In this document: one piece after another, positions 7,840-16,549 of the stretch
Layout: every line of letters starts with the position of its first letter
Numbering within the stretch: position 1 is the first letter of the stretch
Source: Microbacterium sp. EST19A
Lineage (GTDB): Bacteria > Actinomycetota > Actinomycetes > Actinomycetales > Microbacteriaceae
Reading direction: 5' to 3'
DNA: 64,000 bases
Assembly (NCBI RefSeq): GCF_019969685.1
Contig: NZ_JAHXYZ010000002.1
Span: 992,001 to 1,056,000, forward strand
Notes under the pieces: generated by a model
Database searches by the model: none
Seen by the model: only the letters and a program-made list of their open reading frames with translations
Told to the model about the DNA's origin: nothing
Made by a program: the position numbers and the translations under genes

Positions 7840-8520
7840 ATGACGACTTCCGACGCTCCCGCTCCGCGGCGTCGCCGGTTCGGCAGTGTGTGGATCAACG
7901 TCGCACTCGCTCTCGCACTCACCGCGATCGTCGTCGCCTTCCTCGGTCAGCCATCGTCGGGCTCGATGTCTCCGACGCTGGAACCCGGCGACAGGATCGT
8001 CGTGAACCGCCTCGCGTTCATCGGCGCCGATCCCGCTCCCGGTGACATCGTCGTCTTCCGGCCTGACGAGACCTGGGGCGAGAAGCCCGTGGCGGAGAAC
8101 TGGTTCACGGGTGGGCTGCAGTGGGTGGGCGAGACCACCGGCATCCGCCCCTACGTGCTCGTGAAGCGGGTCATCGCCGGCGAAGGCCAGACCGTGGAGT
8201 GCTGCTCCGCCGACGGGCAGGTGCTCGTCGACGGCGAACCCCTCGACGAGCCGTACGTCGTGCACGACCTCCCCTTCGTCCGCGGAGAGCTCGACTGCGA
8301 CTCCACGCCGATGTCGACACGGTGCTTCCCGGAGGTCACCGTGCCCGAGGACTCCTACCTCCTGCTCGGGGACAACAGGGCGAACTCCGCGGACTCCGTC
8401 TTCCTGTGCCGGGGCACCGCCGAGCCGGACGACGGATGCTGGCGCTGGATGCAGCGCGATGCCGTGTTCGGCAAGGCCGGACCGATCCTCTGGCCGATCT
8501 CGCGCTGGGGCGGGCCGTAG
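7840..8520 (+). CDS. lepB: Signal peptidase I
   Basis: The 226-residue protein has one N-terminal membrane anchor (about residues 18-36), then the catalytic serine box SGSMSPTLEPGD (Ser42), the catalytic lysine box LVKRVIAGEG (Lys109) and the GDNRANSADS box near residue 182. The fold is that of type I signal peptidases, which release exported proteins on the outer face of the membrane. It differs from housekeeping enzymes in having six cysteines in the outer domain (a Cys-Cys pair near residue 125 and four more between about 150 and 205), which suggests several disulfides. A dedicated peptidase for proteins of this locus is a reasonable inference. GGAG lies five bases before the ATG. Confidence 0.9.
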   Translation: MTTSDAPAPRRRRFGSVWINVALALALTAIVVAFLGQPSSGSMSPTLEPGDRIVVNRLAFIGADPAPGDIVVFRPDETWGEKPVAENWFTGGLQWVGETTGIRPYVLVKRVIAGEGQTVECCSADGQVLVDGEPLDEPYVVHDLPFVRGELDCDSTPMSTRCFPEVTVPEDSYLLLGDNRANSADSVFLCRGTAEPDDGCWRWMQRDAVFGKAGPILWPISRWGGP

Positions 8521-8530
8521 GCGCGAGGGA

Positions 8531-10387
8531 TCAGCCGCAGCCGGGCGTCTCCAGCGTCACCGGCGTCTCGCGGACCATCGGGGTGGTCCAGACGTCGTAG
8601 GGGCCGTAGTCCGCGCCCGTCGTGCCGTCGGCACCCGTCATGTCGACCGTGATGGTCGCCGCCGTCTGCGGAGGCGTCACGACGCTGATACGAACGACCG
8701 AGCGCCCGAGGTGGGTGCCCTCCGACATGAGTGTGAAGCTCTCCGCACCCTCGACGTTCCACGACGTGATCGCCGCGCCGACGGGGGCGTAGACCACGAC
8801 GTCCGTCGCGATCCAGCCCGGTTCGAAGTATGGGCCCGTGATGAAGTACGGAAGGCCGTCGGCCTGCTCGGGCGTGATGTTGTTCGCGAAGGTGATCGTC
8901 TGGTGGAACGTCGGCGGCCCGGATGCCGTGCACTGATCGGTGCTCGCCACGACATTGGCGTCGGCGTAGTAGTCCGTCTTCGCGCCGGTGGTGTCGTTGA
9001 AATAGACGCCGGCGATCGTCCGGTCGTCGTTGGTGGCCGGGAGGGTCCCCGCCAGGCGGGTGCCCGACACCATCGCCTCGATATCGGGATTCGACGACCA
9101 GATCTTCATCCGGCTCTCATCGCTCGCCTGAGCGAGCGCGTCGAACAGCGCGAGAGGGTTCTCCACGCCCGACGTGAGAGTGGAGAAGATCTGCGCCGCG
9201 GCGGAGGCGAAGAAGAGATCCTGGGCGGTGCCGTCGGCACCCTGACCGGGCACCATCTCTCCATAGTTGAAGTAGACCTCGTTCAGAAGCAAGGAGACGG
9301 CGTTCTCGCTCGTGAGCGTCTCGCCCGTGGCGAGCGGGATCGGTCCTGTCGCTCGCAGGATGTAGCTGAGGGCGACGGGGTCTGTCGCGATCACATCGTC
9401 GAACGGCGGAAGCCCTTCGTCGGCCCACCATGCCCGCATGATGTCCACGGTCGTCGGAAAGTCCGGGGTGATGGTCATGTTCGGAATCCAGCGGCCGATG
9501 ATGTCCGAGTAGAGGCTCTCCGTCTCGGCGTCGAGGGGCGCGATGCTCTCCGCACGGGCGTTGGCGAATTGCGTGCTCGTCGCCTGGGTCGTGAGTTCGA
9601 TACGACCCTCGGTCGCCGTGACGAGGGCGATTGCGGCAGGGTTTCCGCCCGACGCGCGCAGCTCCGAGTTGCCCTGGAAGACGAGCAGGTACGTGCGCGG
9701 TGTCCCCTCGCCGAGGGCGGACGGAAGCACCTTGAGTATCGGCGACAGGGTTCCGAGCGTCTCGTCGACGCCGGAGACGGCGTCGTCCAGCGTGGTCAGC
9801 GCGTCCGCGACCTGCGGGAGGAGGAACGTGCGGTCCGCCGAGTCGATACGAGCGGTGATCCCGGCGAAGGTCTCCGCACCTCCCGAGACGACGCCCTCGA
9901 GGCCTCGGATGGCCTGAAGATCGATGGCCCCGTTCACCGGACGGAATGCCGACAGGTCGAGGTTCGGCAGCGAGTCCACAGAGAAGTCGGCGACTTCATC
10001 GACGCTCTCGGCCGCTGTACGTACGGCAGCGAGGTTCTGGCCGACGACCGGGATCCATTCCGCGATCCGCCAGTCCCATCCTTCCGTCTGCGACACCGCT
10101 CGCGCCGCCAGCTCTTTGAGCGCAGCAGCATCCGCCGCTGCACCCTCCGCGTCGCCTGCCGCGACCTTGGCGGGTATCCCGCTCGCGATCGGGACCGCCG
10201 GTGTCAGAGAGTCACGGACGCTGAGTGCCTTCGACGCGGCGACGGCGGCCAGACCGATGACTGCCGCCAGCAGGAGAACGACCAGGCCGACGATGATCCA
10301 CACCACCCGACGTCGATGAGATCTCTTCGACTCGCGTCGGCCTGCATCTGCGCGCAAGCTGGCGCGGGATCGGTGCGAAGTGGACAT
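8531..10387 (-). CDS. DUF4012 family exported or anchored protein
   Basis: A 618-residue protein with a basic N-terminus and one membrane anchor (about residues 28-52). The long outer domain has the DUF4012 features: a helical region, then YLLVFQGNSELRASGG near residue 245, similar to LytR/CpsA-associated DUF4012 proteins. The family is common next to actinobacterial exopolysaccharide genes but its activity is not established. The only two cysteines are in the outer domain, one near residue 485 and one at the second-last residue, echoing the pattern in the Tat-exported protein. It is transcribed with or just after the nucleotidyltransferase fusion 70 bases upstream. Confidence 0.85.
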   Translation of the reverse strand: MSTSHRSRASLRADAGRRESKRSHRRRVVWIIVGLVVLLLAAVIGLAAVAASKALSVRDSLTPAVPIASGIPAKVAAGDAEGAAADAAALKELAARAVSQTEGWDWRIAEWIPVVGQNLAAVRTAAESVDEVADFSVDSLPNLDLSAFRPVNGAIDLQAIRGLEGVVSGGAETFAGITARIDSADRTFLLPQVADALTTLDDAVSGVDETLGTLSPILKVLPSALGEGTPRTYLLVFQGNSELRASGGNPAAIALVTATEGRIELTTQATSTQFANARAESIAPLDAETESLYSDIIGRWIPNMTITPDFPTTVDIMRAWWADEGLPPFDDVIATDPVALSYILRATGPIPLATGETLTSENAVSLLLNEVYFNYGEMVPGQGADGTAQDLFFASAAAQIFSTLTSGVENPLALFDALAQASDESRMKIWSSNPDIEAMVSGTRLAGTLPATNDDRTIAGVYFNDTTGAKTDYYADANVVASTDQCTASGPPTFHQTITFANNITPEQADGLPYFITGPYFEPGWIATDVVVYAPVGAAITSWNVEGAESFTLMSEGTHLGRSVVRISVVTPPQTAATITVDMTGADGTTGADYGPYDVWTTPMVRETPVTLETPGCG

Positions 10388-10457
10388 CGCTTCTATTCAA
10401 TCGCAGTTCTCTGAGCGGATGTTGACGACTCCCCACGTGACCTGCCGTCTGATCGAT

Positions 10458-11600
10458 TCAGCGACGCCGCCGCCGCAGCACCGTCATCATCTCCCGAAAC
10501 CCCCTGGTCGCGCGCCGCACGCGCAGCTCTCGCACGCTCGTCGCCCCGGACTCCTGCGCGGTCGGCCCGGCCAGGAGGCTCTCGGGGGTCGGCCAGAGGA
10601 TGCGGAAGAGGGCTCGACCGCGCTCGCGGAAGGGAAGACTGCGCAACGCCGCCAGGTACGTTCTCGGCATCGTCGACTGCATCCGCCACGACCAGTCCGG
10701 AGGCACTCGTGCGCGGTTGTAGTCGATCGGATGATCCGGGAACGCGTGAGAGAGCGCACCGCGAAGAGCGAACTCAGCGCCCGTCTGCACGGCGATGTCG
10801 GTCACCGATTCCCCTGCCATCGAAAGAGTCTCGGCTGCCCGGTCGATGTGGTGTTCAGAGGGCCCGTGCCCGCCGCTGGGCCTCACGTCGTGCAAAGCGC
10901 TGATCACCGCGTGCATGGCCCGGTCGGGTGTCTTGCCGAGGTAGCCCGCGAACATTCGAGATTCGGACGACCGCTGAACCTGCTCGAACGCATCCTGATG
11001 AGACATCGTCATCCCGGGGAACCAGCCGTGCACATCGACCGCGCACCCCCACTCGGGTGCGCGCAACGTGAGCGAGTGCAGCACACCCGTTCCCGTGAAG
11101 GCGGAGAAGGCCGGCCGCCATCCCCAGGATTGCATCGCACGCGCGAACCGCACGTCACTCCCCGGCGCCACCCAGCAATCCACGTCGCCGGAGTGCTCAC
11201 GCGTACGCAGACCCTGCGCGTGGAGGGTGGGGCCCTTGATGAAGACGAGCTCCACCCCGGACTGATCGGCGACTCGTCCGAGAATGGCGTAGACGAGTTC
11301 GTGGATGGGTGAGGACAACCACGGCGCGTTCACCTCGCGAACGCGTGCCTCGTCATCGAAATCGCGAGAGGCGATGCCCATTGCCTCCATCTCCTCGACG
11401 ACCACGAGCTCCTCGGCGTCGAGGTCTTCCGCACGCAGCGGTCCCCGGACCAGTCGCTCCCAGATCGCAGCACCGTCTCCCGAGAGCATCACAGGGACGC
11501 CCGGACGGACAGGAGCGACGAGGTAGCGGTACTCTCCGGCTCCGAGCACGTGGTCATGAACATCGAGGGCCCCGAAACTTACTGCTACCCACGAGGCCAT
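10458..11600 (-). CDS. PqqD-like domain fused to a nucleotidyltransferase (NTP_transf_5 type)
   Basis: The ATG at 11600, with AAGGA seven bases upstream, gives 380 residues. The first 85 or so form a PqqD-like winged domain (GDGAAIWERLV is the typical helix start). The rest resembles the uncharacterised nucleotidyltransferase family found beside modified-peptide and polysaccharide clusters. It has a Lys-Gly-Pro-Thr-Leu segment near residue 130, followed by SGDVDCWV, the acidic metal-binding pair of this fold. This is the second PqqD fusion in the island, the first being on the HprK-type kinase. The two may act on the same peptide or protein. Substrate unknown. Confidence 0.78.
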   Translation of the reverse strand: MASWVAVSFGALDVHDHVLGAGEYRYLVAPVRPGVPVMLSGDGAAIWERLVRGPLRAEDLDAEELVVVEEMEAMGIASRDFDDEARVREVNAPWLSSPIHELVYAILGRVADQSGVELVFIKGPTLHAQGLRTREHSGDVDCWVAPGSDVRFARAMQSWGWRPAFSAFTGTGVLHSLTLRAPEWGCAVDVHGWFPGMTMSHQDAFEQVQRSSESRMFAGYLGKTPDRAMHAVISALHDVRPSGGHGPSEHHIDRAAETLSMAGESVTDIAVQTGAEFALRGALSHAFPDHPIDYNRARVPPDWSWRMQSTMPRTYLAALRSLPFRERGRALFRILWPTPESLLAGPTAQESGATSVRELRVRRATRGFREMMTVLRRRRR

Positions 11601-11669
11601 CTGCTCATCCTTCCACTGTCGGGGCCACACGCATCGGTGACAGGCTCGATCAACACATTCATCGGCCGA

Positions 11670-12926
11670 TCACGGCTTCCGCAGCCAATGGCGATCGAGA
11701 GCTGCCGCGCTCATGCGGCCGTCGTGCACGTGACGGGCGAACACCTGACCGGCAGCACCGATCTCCGCGAGACGCCCGGCATCGCTCACGAGGCCGGTCA
11801 ATACCACCTCGATGGTCGCCGGAGTGGCTTCGACGATGGGCAGGTCGAGTCCCGTCTCGTTCAACACGAACGACCTCACCCGTTCGGAGACATGCCCCAC
11901 CACGACCTTCCCGGCTGCCATTGCTTCGCAGGCTGCGACGCCGTAGGAGCCGAGGCGGAACTGGTCGAGCACGATGTCCGATCGGAGCACCTCGGCCTGG
12001 ATCTGAGAGGACGGCACGCCGGAGATCTCCGAGTAAGCGATGATTCGCTGTTCGGACAGTCCCGTCACCGTCTCACGAATCAGGTGAGTGCCTTTGACCG
12101 CGAGCCTGCTGGGCGTGTGCAGGACGCGAGGAACCCCGGAGGAAGCACCCTGTCCGCCGGGAGGCTCGGACCCCGATGCCCACCGCTCGACGTCGACGAC
12201 GACGGGTACCCAGGTTCCGTCCGGGTAGTCCTCGATCAGATCCGGCGTCGAGAGGAAGACCTGCCTACCCGAGTTCCTGAGGAAGCGGATGTTGCGATCG
12301 ACCCGACGCTGCACGCGATCGAAGTAGCTGCCGTCGTCGAGAAACGGCGAGAACGCCTCGGCCTCCCTGTGTCTGCGTGGCGAGCGGATGTCCGAGCCGT
12401 GGGCGATGTACGCCGGCGAGAGACCGTGACGTTCGAAGAAGTCGCGCTCCTTCTCGGGGCTCTTCCGGAATCGGGCACCGAAGATCGCCGCCTCCGCCTC
12501 GACGAGCACATGAGTGAAGCTGTCGACGACATGCTCGCTCTCCTGGACCTGCCATTCGCGACTGTACCGATTCACGCGGTGCGGCACCGCGCGGTCCGTC
12601 GGGAAACCGAGATCGCCCGGATACTCGATCGTCAGGTTGACGGCACCGGCACCCGGCACGTGCGAGCTGATCGCGCGGGCCCACGCATTTCCTTGTCCGG
12701 CGAAGTTCAACGGGGCCACGAGTACGCGCTGGCGTTCTGCCGGAACGGGGACGGGAGGAGGCACCGCGGCGTGTGCCGACGTGGCGTTGAATCGCCGGTA
12801 GCGGACTGCCTCCGCAGCCCGCAGCACCACGGTGTCGACGACGAAGTCGACGGTACCGTTCACCCATCGCGGCGCACGCTGCAATCCGCGCAGCATCCGC
12901 GCCTCGACACTCTGCAGTCGCCCCAT
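11670..12926 (-). CDS. Glycosyltransferase, GT4-like C-terminal half
   Basis: A 418-residue protein. The N-terminal half begins with a Rossmann-like strand LVAPLNFAGQGNAWARAI near residue 50, and the C-terminal half has LHTPSRLAVKGT near residue 280 and GVAACEAMAAGKVVVGH near residue 345. This is the usual nucleotide-sugar binding pattern of GT-B transferases. It lacks a membrane segment and probably acts at the cytoplasmic face on the growing lipid-linked repeat unit. The donor sugar cannot be told from sequence. The gene starts two bases after the flippase stop and ends the minus-strand glycosyltransferase run. Confidence 0.8.
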   Translation of the reverse strand: MGRLQSVEARMLRGLQRAPRWVNGTVDFVVDTVVLRAAEAVRYRRFNATSAHAAVPPPVPVPAERQRVLVAPLNFAGQGNAWARAISSHVPGAGAVNLTIEYPGDLGFPTDRAVPHRVNRYSREWQVQESEHVVDSFTHVLVEAEAAIFGARFRKSPEKERDFFERHGLSPAYIAHGSDIRSPRRHREAEAFSPFLDDGSYFDRVQRRVDRNIRFLRNSGRQVFLSTPDLIEDYPDGTWVPVVVDVERWASGSEPPGGQGASSGVPRVLHTPSRLAVKGTHLIRETVTGLSEQRIIAYSEISGVPSSQIQAEVLRSDIVLDQFRLGSYGVAACEAMAAGKVVVGHVSERVRSFVLNETGLDLPIVEATPATIEVVLTGLVSDAGRLAEIGAAGQVFARHVHDGRMSAAALDRHWLRKP

Positions 12927-12928
12927 GA

Positions 12929-14233
12929 TCACCCCTTCGTCCCGCTGATGCCGGCGAGGTGTCGCCGGTCGTCCGCTCGCGCGGCGAACAGCGCGAGGAC
13001 GAGCAGCCCGATCAGCAGCAGCGCCATCAGGATGCTGGTGCACCACACGGCCAAGAGCAGATCGCCGCGAAGTGCGAGAAGGACGACGATCGGAGTCACG
13101 GTGTAGACGACTCCGAAGACGGCCTGACGTCCCTGCGTTCCGGTGACGACGAAGACCGAGGCGATCGGCGATGTGACGAGATTGAGGTAGAGCCAGGGAA
13201 CGAGAGCCTGCGCGTATCGCCCGGCTTCGTCCCAGTCGGGTCCGAGCAGCACGGGAAGAAGCCATGGGCACAGGAAGTACAGGACGACGAAGACAGGAAG
13301 AGTCAGCAGCGACACGCGCGCCGTCGTGGAGAGGACGACCGAGAACAGCCGACCGCGGTCCTGATGGGACATGCGCTGGAAATACACCTGATTCAGCGCC
13401 GAGCCCAGCAGGCCGATCGGAGCCTGCACACTCCGCCACGCCATGGAGTACTGTCCCAGCGCCTGCTGAGACTGCCCCCCGATCACAAGGTTGATCCCGG
13501 CGACGCGCAGCCCGTCCAGCAACGCCGTCGGGGCATTCAGCAACGGCATCTTCTTGTAGCGCTTCATCGACACCCACACGCGGCTCCGCGTTACTCCCCT
13601 GCGCTCTGGGGCGCTGATGCCTTCACGGACGATCAGGAACACGAGCGCGACCACCTGCGAGAGCAGCAGTCCGATGATCAGCCCGCGTACGTCGCGGAAC
13701 AACAGCCACCCTGCCAACGCCTGCAAGCCGACTGTCCCGATGCTGAGGACGATCCGGTACGTCCCCAGGGTGGAGAACCCATTGTGACGCGTGTGCCACA
13801 CGCTGAGGATCGAGATCTCTCCGAGGAGGATCACGTGGAGGGGCAGCGTCAACAGCCAGTACTGGTAGTCCGTCGCGTCGAGGAATCGGGCGAACGGTTC
13901 CAGGAAGACGAGCAGGAAGACCTCGAACAGGGCCGCGACGGACCAGAGGAGTGATCTCGCCAGACGCTTGAGTGCCAAAGCGTTGCCTCGGGAGCGTGGC
14001 AGGACGATCGCGAACTCGTAGCGGCCCGTCGCGACGAGCGAGACCAACGTCGCCACAGAGACATAGATCGCGAGGAATCCAAAGGCGGTCGGCCCGTAGA
14101 TGCGACTGAGCACGGGTATGCCGAGGATCGTGATCGCCTGGGCGACAAGATTGCTCGAGCTCAGCGTCAGGATGTGCTTGAGAGATTGACTCCTGAGCGA
14201 TCCGCGCAGAGCCCGGCCGAGACGCTCACGCAT
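12929..14233 (-). CDS. Wzx-like oligosaccharide flippase
   Basis: The ATG at 14233 gives 434 residues with 11-12 predicted membrane helices and the opening pattern of polysaccharide flippases: a basic N-terminus, LSSSNLVAQAITILGIPVLSR, then IYGPTAFGFLAIY. Such proteins turn the undecaprenyl-linked repeat unit to the outer face, where the polymerase joins units. The start overlaps the stop of the polymerase gene by eight bases, so the two are translationally coupled. Substrate specificity would follow from the sugars made by the Pgl- and Cap-type genes upstream. Confidence 0.87.
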   Translation of the reverse strand: MRERLGRALRGSLRSQSLKHILTLSSSNLVAQAITILGIPVLSRIYGPTAFGFLAIYVSVATLVSLVATGRYEFAIVLPRSRGNALALKRLARSLLWSVAALFEVFLLVFLEPFARFLDATDYQYWLLTLPLHVILLGEISILSVWHTRHNGFSTLGTYRIVLSIGTVGLQALAGWLLFRDVRGLIIGLLLSQVVALVFLIVREGISAPERRGVTRSRVWVSMKRYKKMPLLNAPTALLDGLRVAGINLVIGGQSQQALGQYSMAWRSVQAPIGLLGSALNQVYFQRMSHQDRGRLFSVVLSTTARVSLLTLPVFVVLYFLCPWLLPVLLGPDWDEAGRYAQALVPWLYLNLVTSPIASVFVVTGTQGRQAVFGVVYTVTPIVVLLALRGDLLLAVWCTSILMALLLIGLLVLALFAARADDRRHLAGISGTKG

Positions 14234-15590
14234 GACGCCGTTGCGTTCCTGCGCTGAGCGGGATCGCATGAGGGCGCACGTCGGGCCGCGTCCGCTGCTC
14301 GGCATCGTCGACGGTCGCCATGCGTCCGAGGGCGACGAGAGCGCAGAGATAGAGCCAAGCGGCCGGCGCCCCGAGGAACGTGCTGTGCATGGTGGCGGCG
14401 AAGGGAAGCAGCACGAGCAGCAGCAGCTGCCCCAGACCCAGCACGTAGTTCCGGTCCCTGTTCGAAGAGGCGGATCTCATGAGCTTCCAGCCGGAGACGC
14501 CGATGCGAATCAGCAGGAAGATGAACAGCGCGAAGACGACCACGCCGTACTGACTCAGGATCTCGACGAATCCGTTGTGCGGATTGATGATGAAGCTGGT
14601 GGGGTAGATGTTCGGACGCGTCACCATGTGCGATTCGTACATGTCCGGTCCGATCCCGATGAGCGGGCTCTCGGACAGGAAGACCAGGCCGTTCCGCACC
14701 AGGTTGAAGCGCAGCAGGAAGGAGCCGTCGTCGGTGTCGGTGAAGAGGCTGCTCTCACGCAGTTCGTTGATGAACACCGTTCCGCCCGGCGAGAGCAGCT
14801 GAGCGATCACGAGGGCGATGACGCCGAGTATGAGAAGCATGCGTGCCACATCGCGCTTGTGGAGCAGTTTCCAGAGGGTGACGACCAAGACGACGGCGAG
14901 ACATGTCAGGCCTGTCCGACTGCCGCTCTCGATCATGAAGTACAGCGTCGAGAGCTGGAGGACGCAGTACACGAAACGCACGGACAGTCTCTTCGCGGAC
15001 AGCGCGAACGGCATGAAGACGATGCTGGTCGCGATCAGGAAGAGACCGAACCCGTTCGGGTTGCCGAACAGGCTCGACAATCCGACGGTCTCGAGGGCGT
15101 ACCCCCGCAGCACCAGGTAACTGTTCTGCGGCACGAATCCGAGGAACTTCTCCATCAGGGCCACCGCCGCCGCGAGGAAGTACGCGAACGTCCATCCGAC
15201 GACGATCGCATCGAACGTGCGGCTGCTCACGCGGACCGTCACCACGCCGAGCAGAATCGCGAGCCCCGACAGGGAGATGGTCACCTCATTGGTGATCGGG
15301 ACGTTCAGCAGCCCGATGTGGAGCAGTGTCACCACGAACCACGCGATGACGAAGAGCAGCAGAGTCTGCGCGAGCCGGGTGATCTTGTAGCGCGGGCGGA
15401 GGACAGAGGCCACCCCGACCAGGGCGAAGAGCGCACTGGTGAAGACGTGCGGCGTCACACCGTTGATCGAGACGACCCCGGCGATCACGGCGGTGATCGG
15501 CATCAGGAAGAAGAGGACCGCGAAACCCCGGTGCACCTTGGGCTCAGCGACGTGTGACGCCGTCTCGGCACTGAGGTTGTCGGTCTTCAT
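14226..15590 (-). CDS. Wzy-like polysaccharide polymerase / O-antigen ligase family protein
   Basis: From the ATG at 15590 the protein has 454 residues with about 12 membrane helices and a large outer loop near residues 285-360. That loop carries GIGPDMYESH and INPHNGFVEIL, where the Pro-His-Asn motif is characteristic of the O-antigen ligase/polymerase family. In a locus with a flippase and a chain-length kinase, the polymerase role is the better fit. The 47-base gap upstream contains TACTAT on the coding strand (15617-15622), a possible internal -10 box. Confidence 0.85.
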   Translation of the reverse strand: MKTDNLSAETASHVAEPKVHRGFAVLFFLMPITAVIAGVVSINGVTPHVFTSALFALVGVASVLRPRYKITRLAQTLLLFVIAWFVVTLLHIGLLNVPITNEVTISLSGLAILLGVVTVRVSSRTFDAIVVGWTFAYFLAAAVALMEKFLGFVPQNSYLVLRGYALETVGLSSLFGNPNGFGLFLIATSIVFMPFALSAKRLSVRFVYCVLQLSTLYFMIESGSRTGLTCLAVVLVVTLWKLLHKRDVARMLLILGVIALVIAQLLSPGGTVFINELRESSLFTDTDDGSFLLRFNLVRNGLVFLSESPLIGIGPDMYESHMVTRPNIYPTSFIINPHNGFVEILSQYGVVVFALFIFLLIRIGVSGWKLMRSASSNRDRNYVLGLGQLLLLVLLPFAATMHSTFLGAPAAWLYLCALVALGRMATVDDAEQRTRPDVRPHAIPLSAGTQRRHA

Positions 15591-15637
15591 ACGCCCACTC
15601 GCGTTGGATCTCCCCAATAGTACAGATGGCACCGACG

Positions 15638-16549
15638 TCACCACCCCGAGAACAACTTGAACAGCCGCGTGCGCACGGCGAAGAGCCACGGCGAGGTCAT
15701 GGAGGCGGCGCGCAGGCGGGTGCCCCACGAGGCGCCGCGATGGGTGAGCACGCCGAGAAGGGAGCCGGCGTAGCGCTTGTCCTCGACGTCCGCGAGCGTC
15801 GCGAACCGCTGCCGGTCGGCGTCGGAGAGCTCGGCCTGCTGCGTCTCGGACAGCAGGCGGTACGCGTTCATGCGCGCGTGCATCGACTCCGTCATCCGCG
15901 GGAAGCTCTGTCCGCGGGGGTTCGAATTCCCCCCGTGGATGCGGTAGTGCAGCACGATGTCGGAGATGTCACGGTGCGCGTCGGCGACGGCATCCGCGAT
16001 TCCACCGACCCAGAGATCCTCGGCGACCAGCGTCGTCGGGATCGGAAACGCGACCTCCGCGAGCTCACGTGACATGGCGATCGTTCCGCCGGACCGCGCA
16101 CCGCGCTCGGGGTTGCGCGGAATGATCTGACCGTCGAACTTCGGATCCTCGGAGAACGTCACGAGGCGCGCGAAGCCGGCCACCCGGGGGGCTTGCGCTG
16201 TTCGTGCCGCGATCACCGCTGCAGCGCGCGTGGCGACCGAGTCGACCGGAAGGACGTCGTCTCCGCCCAGGAGCAGGATCACCTCACCGCGTGACGCCGC
16301 GAAGGCGCGGTTGAAGGCGCCGACCTTGCCGTGCTTGCCCTCATCGATGACGCGTACCCGGGGATCACGGGCACTCGCCGCCTGGGCCTTCGCCACGGTG
16401 TCGTCCGTGGATCCGTCGTCGACGAGGATCAGTTCGAGCGCCGTGTGCGACTGTGCGAGGACGCTCTCGATCATCTCCTCCAGGTGCGCGGACTCGTTGA
16501 AGACCGGGGACAGGATCGAGACGAGCGGAGCGGAGGTCCGCTCAGTCAT
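15638..16549 (-). CDS. Family 2 glycosyltransferase
   Basis: The 303-residue protein is a GT-A enzyme: VSILSPVFNES at residues 9-19, LILVDDGSTDDT near residue 42 and LLLGGDDVL near residue 93, the last likely being the metal-binding acidic site. The C-terminal 80 residues are basic and amphipathic, as in membrane-associated family members. It probably adds one sugar of the repeat unit in the cytoplasm; the donor is unknown. Its start overlaps the end of the 2-epimerase gene by eight bases, which keeps it in the same translationally coupled operon. Confidence 0.88.
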   Translation of the reverse strand: MTERTSAPLVSILSPVFNESAHLEEMIESVLAQSHTALELILVDDGSTDDTVAKAQAASARDPRVRVIDEGKHGKVGAFNRAFAASRGEVILLLGGDDVLPVDSVATRAAAVIAARTAQAPRVAGFARLVTFSEDPKFDGQIIPRNPERGARSGGTIAMSRELAEVAFPIPTTLVAEDLWVGGIADAVADAHRDISDIVLHYRIHGGNSNPRGQSFPRMTESMHARMNAYRLLSETQQAELSDADRQRFATLADVEDKRYAGSLLGVLTHRGASWGTRLRAASMTSPWLFAVRTRLFKLFSGW

